A stretch of 60,708 nucleotides of DNA from Actinomycetota bacterium (GTDB lineage Bacteria; Actinomycetota; Thermoleophilia; Solirubrobacterales; 70-9), in NCBI GenBank assembly GCA_005885405.1, contig VAYN01000013.1, positions 181,594 to 242,301 on the forward strand. The letters run 5' to 3'. A model generated the notes under the pieces. That model was given only the letters and a program-made list of their open reading frames with translations. It had not been told where the DNA came from and made no database searches. Of the stretch, positions 24,993 through 33,346 are shown piece after piece (position 1 is the stretch's first letter; each line of letters opens with the position of its first letter). Made by a program: the position numbers and the translations under genes.

Positions 24993-26251
24993 GCCCGCGC
25001 GACCCACTGGCCGAGGCACTGCGGGAGGTACCGATCCCCGAGCCGGCCGGAACCGAGGAGCGTGGACGGCGAATCGTCGAAGCGGCATTCGCGGAGCGAA
25101 CGACCAGCGCCCAGGTCGGCCCCTCCGAACTTTGGGGGGCCAGGACCCCCAAAACGTCGGAGAGGCGGAGTCGAAGGCCGCTCCCCCGGCTCGCTCTCGG
25201 GCTGGGACTGGCGACGTTGCTCGCGGCGCTGCTGCTCTCGCCGGCCGGGGCCTCTGTCCGCGGCTGGGTCGACGACGTCTTCACGGCGACGACGCCGCGG
25301 CCCGAGCCGACGCTGGGCGAGATCCCCGGCGGCGGCCGCCTCCTGATCCAGAGCGCAGCCGGTCCCTGGGTCGTACAGCCGGACGGCTCGCGCCGCCTGC
25401 TCGGCGACTACGAAGAAGCGACCTGGTCGCCGCGCGGCCTCTACGTCGGCGTCGCCGAGGGCCGGACCCTGAGCGCGGTCGAGCCGGGCGGGACCCCGCA
25501 CTGGTCGTTCACCGCGCCGGCCCGGGTCTCCGACCAGCGCTGGGCGCCCTTCGGCACGCGCATCGCCTACCGCTCCGGCCAGACCCTGCGGGTGATCGCT
25601 GGCGACGGGACCGAAGATCGGATGGTCGCCGGAAGCAGTGCTCAGATCACCCCGGCCTGGTCGCCCCTGGGGGATCCAACCCTCGCCTACGTCTCCGGCG
25701 CGGGCGCGCTGCGGCTGGTCAACAGCGAGAGCCTCGCTGACCTCGCCGCGGCTCCTGCCCTTGACGATGTCGCCGAGATCGAATGGGCCGCCGGCGGCAA
25801 GTCGATCCTCGAAGCCTCGCGCCAGGCGCTGCGGCTGCGGGAGGTGCAGCCGCGGAAGCTGCAGCCCCACCCCGCGATCGAGTTCACCCACTCGCTGCCG
25901 GTTCCGGCCGGCGCGACGGTGGTCGACGCCGCGCTCGCACCCGAGCAAGAGACCGTCGCCGCCGTCCTCACCGACTGGCGCGATCACGGCACCCGCAGCT
26001 CGGTCGTCGTCTACGGGCCTGGCGAGACGAAGCCGCAGCGCCTGCTGACGGTCCCGGGCAGCCTCGGCGAAATCGCCTGGTCCCCGGACGGGCGCAAGCT
26101 CCTCGTCACCTGGCCCGCCGTCGACCAGTGGCTCTTCCTGCCGCTCGGCCGCGGCCGCGAAAGCGCGGTGGCGAACATCTCCCGCGCCTTCGCCCCGGGC
26201 GGTCGAGCGGCCTCGTTCCCCCGAGTCGACGGCTGGTGCTGTCAGCGCTAG
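24989..26251 (+). CDS. membrane-anchored propeller protein, candidate anti-sigma factor
   Basis: A 420-residue protein with a cytoplasmic N-terminus (1-65), one membrane helix (about 67-87, PRLALGLGLATLLAALLLSP) and an extracytoplasmic TolB/WD-like propeller (about 105-415) with repeats such as ATWSPRGLYVGV, DQRWAPFGTRIAY, TPAWSPLGDPTLAY and EIAWSPDGRKLLV. It overlaps the ECF sigma gene by 4 bp, so an anti-sigma or sensor role is likely. No zinc-finger HxxxCxxC motif is seen in the cytoplasmic part. Residues 44-57 or so (GPSELWGARTPKTS) are encoded by a palindromic repeat (25123-25164). Ends WCCQR. The stop overlaps fetB convergently by 4 bp. Confidence 0.75.
   Translation: MSPRDPLAEALREVPIPEPAGTEERGRRIVEAAFAERTTSAQVGPSELWGARTPKTSERRSRRPLPRLALGLGLATLLAALLLSPAGASVRGWVDDVFTATTPRPEPTLGEIPGGGRLLIQSAAGPWVVQPDGSRRLLGDYEEATWSPRGLYVGVAEGRTLSAVEPGGTPHWSFTAPARVSDQRWAPFGTRIAYRSGQTLRVIAGDGTEDRMVAGSSAQITPAWSPLGDPTLAYVSGAGALRLVNSESLADLAAAPALDDVAEIEWAAGGKSILEASRQALRLREVQPRKLQPHPAIEFTHSLPVPAGATVVDAALAPEQETVAAVLTDWRDHGTRSSVVVYGPGETKPQRLLTVPGSLGEIAWSPDGRKLLVTWPAVDQWLFLPLGRGRESAVANISRAFAPGGRAASFPRVDGWCCQR
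25123..25164. repeat. short palindromic repeat, copy B (inside a coding sequence)
   Basis: Imperfect palindrome: outer arms CTCCGA/TCGGAG, inner TTTGGGGG/CCCCCAAA, 7-8 nt loop. It matches copy A (7290-7330, opposite orientation) over both arms. Here it lies in the cytoplasmic linker of the candidate anti-sigma factor, keeping the frame open and coding about 14 residues. Confidence 0.65.
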
Positions 26252-27018
26252 AGCTCGCGCAGTTGTGCCGCGGGGGTGAAGAAATTTCGATACGCCAAGA
26301 GGGTGGCGACGAGGGCGGAGATCGAGACGCTACCGAGCAGGGTGTAGAGGAGGATCAGCTGCAAGCGAACGGCGTCGGTCGGGCTGGCGCCGGCGAGCAG
26401 CATCCCCACCATCGTCCCCGGGAAGAAGATCAGGCCGGTCGTCTTCGTCGAGTCGACGAGGGCGATCATCCCCGAGCGCAGTGCCCGCCAGACGGTCGGC
26501 GCCGCGGCTTCGCGGGCGGTGGCCCCGAGCGCGAGCGTCGCCTCGATCCGCGCCCGCGCATCCGCCATCTCGTCGCCGAGCCGGTTGAGGGCGACGGCGC
26601 TGGCGGTCATCGCGTTGCCGATCACCATGCCGCCGACCGGGACCAGGTAGCGCGGGGTCGGGTCGAAGATCCCGAGCGCGACGACGAGGCCGAGGGTGCT
26701 GGCGCCGGCGAGCGCGAGGGCGATCAGCAGCGGGCCGAAGGAGCTCGGCACCTTGTCGGCGCGGTGGCGGGCGGTGACCGCCCCGAAGAAGACCATCACC
26801 GCCAGCAGCGCCAAGACCAGCCAGATCGTGTCGGCCTCGAAGATCAGCTTGATCGCGTAGCCGACCAGGGTCAGCTGGACGATCGAGCGGCCGGTGGCGA
26901 CGACGATGTCGCGCTCGAGGTCGGCGCGCTGCCAGCGGGAGATCGCCGCCGCCAGCGCCACCAGGACCAGCGAGGCGGCGACCTGCCAGAGCTCGACGTG
27001 GATCGAGGTCGTGCTCAC
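26248..27018 (-). CDS. fetB: FetB-like ABC permease (UPF0014 family)
   Basis: A 256-residue integral membrane protein with about seven helices and the UPF0014 hallmarks: GNAMTASAVALNRL and EATLALGATAREAAAP, then FFPGTMVGMLLAGASPTDAVRLQ. In E. coli FetAB exports iron and supports oxidative-stress resistance; a similar role is likely, but the metal is not determined. Its start overlaps the FetA stop by 4 bp, forming a two-gene exporter operon. Convergent with the propeller protein. Confidence 0.88.
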   Translation of the reverse strand: MSTTSIHVELWQVAASLVLVALAAAISRWQRADLERDIVVATGRSIVQLTLVGYAIKLIFEADTIWLVLALLAVMVFFGAVTARHRADKVPSSFGPLLIALALAGASTLGLVVALGIFDPTPRYLVPVGGMVIGNAMTASAVALNRLGDEMADARARIEATLALGATAREAAAPTVWRALRSGMIALVDSTKTTGLIFFPGTMVGMLLAGASPTDAVRLQLILLYTLLGSVSISALVATLLAYRNFFTPAAQLREL

Positions 27019-27638
27019 GCCGGCATCTCCACGACGCGGTCGCCGAGTCGGCGCGCCTGCTCGGGGTCGTGGCTGACCAGCACCAGCGAGAGGTCGGACT
27101 CCCGGCGCAGCCGCGCCAGCGTCGCCTCGACCGCGTCACGAGCCGCGTGGTCAAGCGCCGAGGTCGGCTCGTCGAGGAGGAGGACGGCGGGACGCTGGGC
27201 CAGCGCCCGCGCCAGCATCGCCCGCTGCTGCTCGCCGACCGAGAGCTTGGCGACGTCGCGCCCGGCGAAGCTCGGGTCGAGGCCGGCGCGCGCGAGCGTC
27301 TCCTCGACGTCGAGCTCCTCGCCAGCCAGCTCCGCCGCGTAGCGAAGGTTCGATTCAACCGTTCCCTCCAGCAGCGCCGGCAGCTGCGGGACCAGCGAGA
27401 CCTCGCGCCGCAGCGCCAACGGCTCGTAATCGCCGAGCGGGCGGCCGCGGTAGAAGATCTCGCCGCGGTCGGGGTCGGCGAGCCGGTTCAGCAGCCGCAG
27501 CAGCGTCGACTTGCCGGCGCCGGAGGGGCCGACGATCGCCGTCGCGCCCTCGGGAATCGCGACGCTGAAGGAGTCGAGGACGGCGCGCCCTCCGCGGTCG
27601 AGACCGACTTCTCGCAGCTCGAAGAGCACCGGACGCAA
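27015..27638 (-). CDS. fetA: FetA-like ABC transporter ATPase
   Basis: ATPase partner of FetB. Walker A GPSGAGKST (about 37-45), signature LSVGEQQR, Walker B AVLLLDEPTSALD and the H-loop VSHD are present in 207 residues. The start is uncertain: TTG at 27636-27638 (MRPVLFEL), or GTG at 27627-27629, which lies 7 nt after a -10-like TATCTT and would be leaderless. It is divergent from ku. Confidence 0.87.
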   Translation of the reverse strand: MRPVLFELREVGLDRGGRAVLDSFSVAIPEGATAIVGPSGAGKSTLLRLLNRLADPDRGEIFYRGRPLGDYEPLALRREVSLVPQLPALLEGTVESNLRYAAELAGEELDVEETLARAGLDPSFAGRDVAKLSVGEQQRAMLARALAQRPAVLLLDEPTSALDHAARDAVEATLARLRRESDLSLVLVSHDPEQARRLGDRVVEMPA

Positions 27639-27713
27639 GATAGTTGTCGAACCGCGCGGCTTATGTAGGGAGGGTGAGTTCGGCTGAAAGAATCTGGGTA
27701 GAGGAACCTGCGT

Positions 27714-28607
27714 ATGGCGAGAGCGATTTGGAGTGGAACCATCAGCTTCGGGCTACTGAACGTGCCCGTGCGCCTCTACAGCGCCGTCGCCCGCCGCAAC
27801 ATCGCCCTGCGAGAGATCCGCGAGTCCGACAGCGCCCGGATCAAACACCGCCGCGTCGCCGAAGGGACCGACGAGGAGGTCCCCTACGAGAACATCGTCA
27901 AGGCCTACGAGCTCTCCCCCGGCCAGTACGTGCCGCTGGGCAAAGACGAGATGGCCGCGCTGGCGCCGGAGAAGACGCGGGCGATCGACGTCCAGGACTT
28001 CGTCGACATCGAGGAAATCGACCCGATGTACTTCGACAGCCCCTACTACCTCGGCCCCGCCGAAGGCGCCGAGAAGGCCTACTCGCTGCTCGCCGCGGCG
28101 ATGGAAAGCAGCGGCAAGGCAGCGATCTCCCGCTTCGTCTTCCGCAACAAAGAGCACCTGGCGGCGCTGCGCGCCTCCGACGGCGTCCTGACGCTGACGA
28201 CGATGCGCTTCCACGACGAGGTCGTGCCCCCCGGCGAGCTCGACGTCGTCCCGGACAAGAAACCGAAAGTCGCCAAACGCGAGCGCGAGATGGCCGAGCA
28301 GCTAATCGCCTCGCTGAGCACGGAATTTGACCCCGACCAGTATCGCGACGAGTACCGCGAGCAGCTGATGGCGCTGATCGAACAGAAGGCCGAAGGCAAA
28401 GAGATCGTCGCCCCCGAAGCCGAGGAACCGAAAGCGACCAAAGCCCCCGACCTGATGGCGGCGCTGGAGGAAAGCATCGCCGCGGTCAAAGGCGACGGCG
28501 CCGACGACGGGGCGAAATCGAAATCGAACGGCAAAGCCGCGAAAAAGAGCAAAGCGAAATCGAAAAGCTCTTCCAGCTCGAAGTCCAAAGCCAAAGCCTC
28601 CAAATAG
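27714..28607 (+). CDS. ku: DNA end-binding protein Ku
   Basis: Binds double-strand breaks as a homodimer and recruits LigD for non-homologous end joining. The 297 residues open with MARAIWSGTISFGLLNVPVRLYSA, the classic bacterial Ku start, followed by the central beta-barrel (IDVQDFVDIEEIDPMYFDSPYYLGP). The C-terminal ~35 residues are Lys/Ser/Ala rich (KSKAKSK...), as in the basic tails of actinobacterial Ku that bind DNA. GAGGAA precedes the ATG. It is followed after 11 bp by ligD. Confidence 0.97.
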   Translation: MARAIWSGTISFGLLNVPVRLYSAVARRNIALREIRESDSARIKHRRVAEGTDEEVPYENIVKAYELSPGQYVPLGKDEMAALAPEKTRAIDVQDFVDIEEIDPMYFDSPYYLGPAEGAEKAYSLLAAAMESSGKAAISRFVFRNKEHLAALRASDGVLTLTTMRFHDEVVPPGELDVVPDKKPKVAKREREMAEQLIASLSTEFDPDQYRDEYREQLMALIEQKAEGKEIVAPEAEEPKATKAPDLMAALEESIAAVKGDGADDGAKSKSNGKAAKKSKAKSKSSSSSKSKAKASK

Positions 28608-28618
28608 GCTCCTAAGCC

Positions 28619-29536
28619 GTGGGCGAGACGCGGCTAGTCGAGGTCGAGGGCAAAGAGCTCAAGCTCAGCAACCTCGACAAGGTGCTCTACCCGAAGGCGG
28701 GGTTCACCAAGGGCGAGATGGTCGACTACTACGCCAAGGTGGCGCCGGCGATCGTCCCCCACCTGAGCGGCCGGGCGGTGACGCTGCGCCGCTTCCCGGA
28801 AGGGGTCGAGGACCTCGACGCCGCCTTCTTCGAGAAGCGCTGCCCGAAACACCGTCCGAAATGGGTGAAGACGGCGAAAGTGCAGGCGGGGCCGCGGGCC
28901 GGGGTAATCGAGTTCTGCGTCTGCGACAGCCTGCCGACGCTGGTCTGGATGGCGCAGCTGGCGGCGCTGGAGCTGCACCCCTCGCTTTCCAAGAGCCGGG
29001 CGCCGAAACGGCCGACCGTCGTCGCCTTCGACCTCGATCCGGGGCCGCCGGCGGACGTAGTCGACTGCGCGCGAGTGGGGCTGCGGCTGCGCGAGGTGCT
29101 GTCCCAGCTCAAGCTCGAGTCCTTCGTGAAGACCTCCGGCTCGAAGGGGATGCAGCTCTACGTCCCCCTCAACACCAAGACCTCCTACGAGGAGACCCGC
29201 CCCTTCGCGCAGGCCCTGGCACAGCTGATAGCCAAAGGGGACCCCGAGAACATCCTCGCGAAAATGGGCAAAAAGACCGACCGCAGCGGCAAGGTCTTCA
29301 TCGACTGGTACCAGAACAACGAACGCAAAACGACGATCTCCGTCTACTCGCTGCGGGCCCGCGAACGCCCCACCTGCTCGACGCCGGTCACCTGGGACGA
29401 GGTCGAGACGGTGGCCGATTCGGGCGACGGTTCGAAGCTCGTCTTCGAGGCTGGCGACGTCCTGGAGCGGATCGAGCAGCACGGCGACCTCTTCGCGCCG
29501 GTTTTGGAGCTGGAGCAGGAGCTGCCGCAGCTTTGA
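28619..29536 (+). CDS. ligD: stand-alone LigD polymerase (PrimPol) domain protein
   Basis: NHEJ polymerase that adds nucleotides at broken ends. The 305 residues comprise only the polymerase domain: KVLYPKAGFTKGEMVDYYA at the N-terminus, catalytic FDLDPGPP (Asp138, Asp140), SGSKGMQLYVPL (173-184) and FIDWYQNN (third Asp229). There is no ligase or 3'-phosphoesterase domain, so an ATP-dependent ligase must be encoded elsewhere if the system works. GTG start 11 bp after ku. Confidence 0.93.
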   Translation: MGETRLVEVEGKELKLSNLDKVLYPKAGFTKGEMVDYYAKVAPAIVPHLSGRAVTLRRFPEGVEDLDAAFFEKRCPKHRPKWVKTAKVQAGPRAGVIEFCVCDSLPTLVWMAQLAALELHPSLSKSRAPKRPTVVAFDLDPGPPADVVDCARVGLRLREVLSQLKLESFVKTSGSKGMQLYVPLNTKTSYEETRPFAQALAQLIAKGDPENILAKMGKKTDRSGKVFIDWYQNNERKTTISVYSLRARERPTCSTPVTWDEVETVADSGDGSKLVFEAGDVLERIEQHGDLFAPVLELEQELPQL

Positions 29537-29559
29537 TTGCGTAGCGGGGTTGAAAAGGC

Positions 29560-30012
29560 ATGCGAATCACGGCGCTCTCGATAGTGCTCCTTGCCCTCGC
29601 GGCGACGGTCGCGCACGCTTCACCCGAACCGCCGCCGCCGGGGACGCCGCCTTCCCTGACGGGCCTGGAAATGACCGAGCGGACGATCCTGGCGCCCAAC
29701 ACGCCGAAGAGCACGCGTTCGAAGCTGCCGCGGAGGACGGTCTTCTCTTTCTTCATCAACCAGAACGCGACCTTCAGCGTCGTCTTCAAACAGGTCCGTA
29801 GGGACGGTGGGCTGGTCCGCCGCGGAGCGTTCAGCCGCGCCGGCGTCACCGGCAAGAACAGGATCCGCTTCGAAGGCAAGCTGCCGAAGCCGAAGGGCGG
29901 CATCCAGTTTCTCGGCGCCGGGCGCTACCGGGCCTTCTTCAGGTCCTACAACGAGAACGGGGAATCCCCCGAAGCCTCGATCGGGTTCCGCGTAGTGCGG
30001 CCGAAGAGCTAG
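29560..30012 (+). CDS. small secreted hypothetical protein
   Basis: A 150-residue protein with a signal peptide (MRITALSIVLLALAATVAHA) followed by a Pro-rich linker and a beta-rich, basic domain (FSFFINQNATFSVVFK, RFEGKLPKPKGG, LGAGRYRAFFRSYNENGE, FRVVRPKS). The fold resembles small Ig/fibronectin-like exported proteins, but no family is recognised. Function is unknown. AAAAGG lies next to the ATG. It overlaps the gcvPB stop convergently by 4 bp. Confidence 0.65.
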   Translation: MRITALSIVLLALAATVAHASPEPPPPGTPPSLTGLEMTERTILAPNTPKSTRSKLPRRTVFSFFINQNATFSVVFKQVRRDGGLVRRGAFSRAGVTGKNRIRFEGKLPKPKGGIQFLGAGRYRAFFRSYNENGESPEASIGFRVVRPKS

Positions 30013-31532
30013 TCGAACTGCTGGCGCACGACCGGCTGCCGCGTCGCCTTGACCTCGTCGAGGCGGCGGACCGGGGTCGTGTAGGGAGCGTTCCTCGCCA
30101 GCTCGGGGTCGGTCTCGGCCTCGGCGAGTATCTTCTCGATCGCCTCGGCGAAGGCATCGAGGGACTCTTTCGCCTCGGTCTCGGTTGGCTCGACCATCAG
30201 CGCCTCGTCGACGAGGAGCGGGAAGTAGACGGTCGGCGGGTGGAAGCCGTAGTCGAGCAGGCGCTTGGCGAGATCGAGGGTGGCGAGGCCGAGGTCGCGC
30301 TTCATCGGCTTGCCCGAGAGGACGAACTCGTGCATGCAGTGGCGATCGAAGGCGATCGGCAGGCGATCGCCGGCGCGACCCTCGGCGAGGCGCGCCTTCA
30401 GGTAGTTGGCGTTGAGGACCGCGGTCTCCGAGGCCTCCGTGAGACCGTCGCCTCCGAGGCTGAGGATGTAGGCGTAGGAGCGGACGAAGACGCCGAAGTT
30501 GCCCTGGAAGCCGCGCAGGCGCCCAATTGACTTCGGCCGCTCGAAGTCGAGGTCGAAGTTGGGCCCGTGGCCGTTGGAGCCCTCGAGGCGGACGACCTGC
30601 GGCCGCGGCAGGAAGGGCTCGATCCGGTCGGAGACTGCTATTGGGCCGGCGCCGGGGCCGCCGCCGCCGTGCGGCTGGCTGAAGGACTTGTGGAGGTTGA
30701 CATGGACGATGTCGAAGCCCATGTCTCCCGGCCGCGATTTCCCCATCACCGCGTTGAGGTTGGCGCCGTCGTAGTAGAGCGTCCCCCCCGCCTCGTGGAT
30801 CAGCGAGGCGATCTCGGCGATGTTTTCGTCGAAGACGCCAAGCGTGTTCGGGTTGGTCAGCATCAGGCAGGCGACCTCGCCCTCGTTCTCGGCCAGCTTC
30901 GCCCGCAGGTCTGCCATCTCGACCCCGCCGACCTCGTCGGTGGCGACTTTGACCACCTCGTAGCCGGCCATCGTCACCGAGGCCGGGTTAGTCCCGTGCG
31001 AGGTGTCGGGGGCCAGCACCTTCGTCCGCACCTCGCCGCGATCGGCGTGGTAGGCGCGGGTCAGCAGCAGGCCGGCGAGCTCGCCGTGGGAGCCGGCGCT
31101 GGGCTGCAAGCTGACGTGGGGCAAGCCGCAGATCTCACTGAGGGACTCCTGCAGCAGCCACATCAGCTCCAGCGCTCCCTGGGCGCGGCGCGCGTCCTGC
31201 GCCGGGTGCAGGCGGGCGTGGCCGGGCAGCGCCGCGACCCGCTCGTTGAGGCGCGGGTTGTGCTTCATCGTGCAGGAGCCGAGCGGGTAGAAGCCCGAAT
31301 CGAGGTCGAAGTTGCGGCGCGAGAGGCGGTTGTAGTGGCGGACGATCTCCGGCTCGGCGATCTCCGGCAGCCGCGGCGGCTCGGCCCGCAGCAGGTTCTC
31401 CGGGATCAGCTCGGCGAGCGGCTTCTCCGGCACTTCGGCCGCGGGCAGCGCCGCGGCGCGGCGACCGGCCTTCGACTTCTCGTAGATCGTCTGCGCCTTT
31501 TCGGCCTGCATCGGCGTCTCAGTCAGAGCCAT
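30009..31532 (-). CDS. gcvPB: glycine dehydrogenase (decarboxylating) subunit 2
   Basis: PLP-bearing half of the split P-protein of the glycine cleavage system. In 507 residues: LGSCTMKHNPRLNE (about 84-97), DTSHGTNPASVTMAGY, and VNLHKSFSQPHGGGGPG with PLP Lys282. The split PA/PB form is complete with the adjacent gcvPA (start and stop share one base, TGATG). Last gene of gcvT-H-PA-PB. Confidence 0.96.
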   Translation of the reverse strand: MALTETPMQAEKAQTIYEKSKAGRRAAALPAAEVPEKPLAELIPENLLRAEPPRLPEIAEPEIVRHYNRLSRRNFDLDSGFYPLGSCTMKHNPRLNERVAALPGHARLHPAQDARRAQGALELMWLLQESLSEICGLPHVSLQPSAGSHGELAGLLLTRAYHADRGEVRTKVLAPDTSHGTNPASVTMAGYEVVKVATDEVGGVEMADLRAKLAENEGEVACLMLTNPNTLGVFDENIAEIASLIHEAGGTLYYDGANLNAVMGKSRPGDMGFDIVHVNLHKSFSQPHGGGGPGAGPIAVSDRIEPFLPRPQVVRLEGSNGHGPNFDLDFERPKSIGRLRGFQGNFGVFVRSYAYILSLGGDGLTEASETAVLNANYLKARLAEGRAGDRLPIAFDRHCMHEFVLSGKPMKRDLGLATLDLAKRLLDYGFHPPTVYFPLLVDEALMVEPTETEAKESLDAFAEAIEKILAEAETDPELARNAPYTTPVRRLDEVKATRQPVVRQQFD

Positions 31533-32902
31533 CAGGCAGTCACCCCCTCGCGCTCGGCGGCGACGGCGGCTCCAAGTGCCTCAGCGAGCTCGTCGATCTG
31601 GGCCTTGGTGCGGCGCTCGGTGATCGCGACGAGCAGCCCGTCCTTGTACTCGGGGTATTCGCGGCCGAGCGGGTAGCCGGCGGCGATGCCGCGCTCGGCG
31701 ACGCGGTCGAGGACCTTCTCGACCGGCGCCTCCAGCCGCACCGCGAACTCGCGCGCCACAGGTGCCTCGTGCAGCAGCTCGACCCCGCTCACCCCGGCCA
31801 GACGCTCGCGCGCGTAGGCGGTCCGCTGGACCAGCAGCTCGCCGATCTCGCGGAAGCCCTCGCGACCGAGCCAGGCGAGGTGGACCATCGCCCCCAGCGC
31901 GTTCAGCGCCTGGGCGGTGCAGATGTTGTTCGTCGCTTTCTCGCGGCGGATGTGCTGCTCGCGCGTCTGCAGCGCCAGGACGAAGCCGCGGCGGCCGTCG
32001 ACGTCCTCGGTTTCGCCGGCGATCCGCCCCGGCATGCGTCGGATCTGCGCCTCGGTCGCGCAGAAGAAGCCAAACGAGGGGCCGCCGAAATCCAAGCGGT
32101 TGCCAAGCGGCTGGCCCTCGCCGAGAGCGATGTCGGCACCGCACTCGCCCGGCGGCTTCAAGATCCCCAGCGTCATCGGGTCGCAGGCGACGATCAGGAG
32201 CGCGCCGTGCTCCTTCGCCGCCGCCCCGAGCGCCTCGACGTCCTCGACCGCGCCGAGGAAGTTGGGAGTCTGGAGGAAGACGGCGGCCGTCTCGCCGTCG
32301 ACCGCCTCGGCCAGCGCCGCAGCGTCGGTCAGCCCGCCCTCGAGCCCGACTTCGACCACCTCGGCGCCATAGCCGACCGAGTAGGTGCGCAGGGTCTCGC
32401 GGCTGTGGGGATGGACACCGCGGGAGACGACGAACTTGCGCCGTTTCGTTGCGCCCATCGCCAGGTAACCGGCGGAGGCGACCGAGGACGGTCCCTCGTA
32501 GAGGCCAGCGCTGGAGACGGGCAGGGCGGTCAGCTCCGACATCGCCGTCTGAAACTCGAACATCACCTGCAGCCCACCTTGGGAGATCTCCGGCTGGTAG
32601 GGCGTGTACGGGGTCAGGAACTCGCTGCGCGAAGTAATCGCGTCGACGATCGCCGGCACGTAGTGGTCGTACATCCCCGCGCCGAGGAAGCTGACCTGCT
32701 CTTCGGCGTCGGCGTTGCGCTCGGCGAGCGCCGCCAGCCGCTCGTAGACCTCGGCCTCTCCCATCCCGTCCGGGAGCGCTAGCGGCCGGCCGAGGCGCAG
32801 CGGCTCGGGGATCTGCTCGAAGAGCTCGTCGACCGAGGAGACGCCGATCGCGTCCAGCATCTCCCGCCGGTCGTCAGGGGTGGCGGAGGTGTAGCGAGTC
32901 AC
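31532..32902 (-). CDS. gcvPA: glycine dehydrogenase (decarboxylating) subunit 1
   Basis: Non-PLP half of the split P-protein; pairs with gcvPB to decarboxylate glycine and load the aminomethyl group on GcvH. Family features in 456 residues: SFLGAGMYDHYVPA, FLTPYTPYQPEISQGGLQ, MFEFQTAMSELT, GEGQPLG and FGGPSFGFF. GTG start, 39 bp after gcvH; one-base overlap with gcvPB. Confidence 0.95.
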   Translation of the reverse strand: MTRYTSATPDDRREMLDAIGVSSVDELFEQIPEPLRLGRPLALPDGMGEAEVYERLAALAERNADAEEQVSFLGAGMYDHYVPAIVDAITSRSEFLTPYTPYQPEISQGGLQVMFEFQTAMSELTALPVSSAGLYEGPSSVASAGYLAMGATKRRKFVVSRGVHPHSRETLRTYSVGYGAEVVEVGLEGGLTDAAALAEAVDGETAAVFLQTPNFLGAVEDVEALGAAAKEHGALLIVACDPMTLGILKPPGECGADIALGEGQPLGNRLDFGGPSFGFFCATEAQIRRMPGRIAGETEDVDGRRGFVLALQTREQHIRREKATNNICTAQALNALGAMVHLAWLGREGFREIGELLVQRTAYARERLAGVSGVELLHEAPVAREFAVRLEAPVEKVLDRVAERGIAAGYPLGREYPEYKDGLLVAITERRTKAQIDELAEALGAAVAAEREGVTA

Positions 32903-32941
32903 CCGGCTAAGGCTAGGGAACGGGGAGGGCGGGCTTCTCGC

Positions 32942-33343
32942 CTAGCGGTCCAGCATCTTGCGGTATTCCTGGACGCCGAGGAGCGTCTCCGCCTCCTCAG
33001 GCGCGGTCAGCCGGACTTTGACCAGCCAGCCCTCGCCGTAGGGGTCCTCGTTGACCTTCTCGGGGTTGTCCTGCAATGCATCGTTGACCTCGACAATCTC
33101 GCCGGAAAGCGGCGCGATGACGTCGGAGACCGCCTTCACCGACTCGACCTCGGCATAGGAGGAGTCTTTCTGGATCGTCGCCCCGACCTCGGGCGGGTCA
33201 AAGAAGACGACCTCGCCGAGCGAGTCCTGGGCGTACCAGGTGATCCCCATCGTCGCCTGGTCGCCCTCGATCCGGGCCCAGTCGTGTTCCTCGTGGTAGC
33301 GCAGGTCCTCGGGGTAGGTGCCTTCGGATGATGCCGGTGCCAA
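32942..33343 (-). CDS. gcvH: glycine cleavage system H protein
   Basis: Lipoyl carrier shuttling the aminomethyl intermediate between P, T and L proteins. The 133 residues hold YAQDSLGEVVFFDPPEVG and the lipoylation motif AEVESVKAVSDVIAP with Lys70, then NEDPYGEGWLVKV. Only 3 bp separate it from the disrupted gcvT. Confidence 0.97.
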   Translation of the reverse strand: MAPASSEGTYPEDLRYHEEHDWARIEGDQATMGITWYAQDSLGEVVFFDPPEVGATIQKDSSYAEVESVKAVSDVIAPLSGEIVEVNDALQDNPEKVNEDPYGEGWLVKVRLTAPEEAETLLGVQEYRKMLDR

Positions 33344-33346
33344 GGC

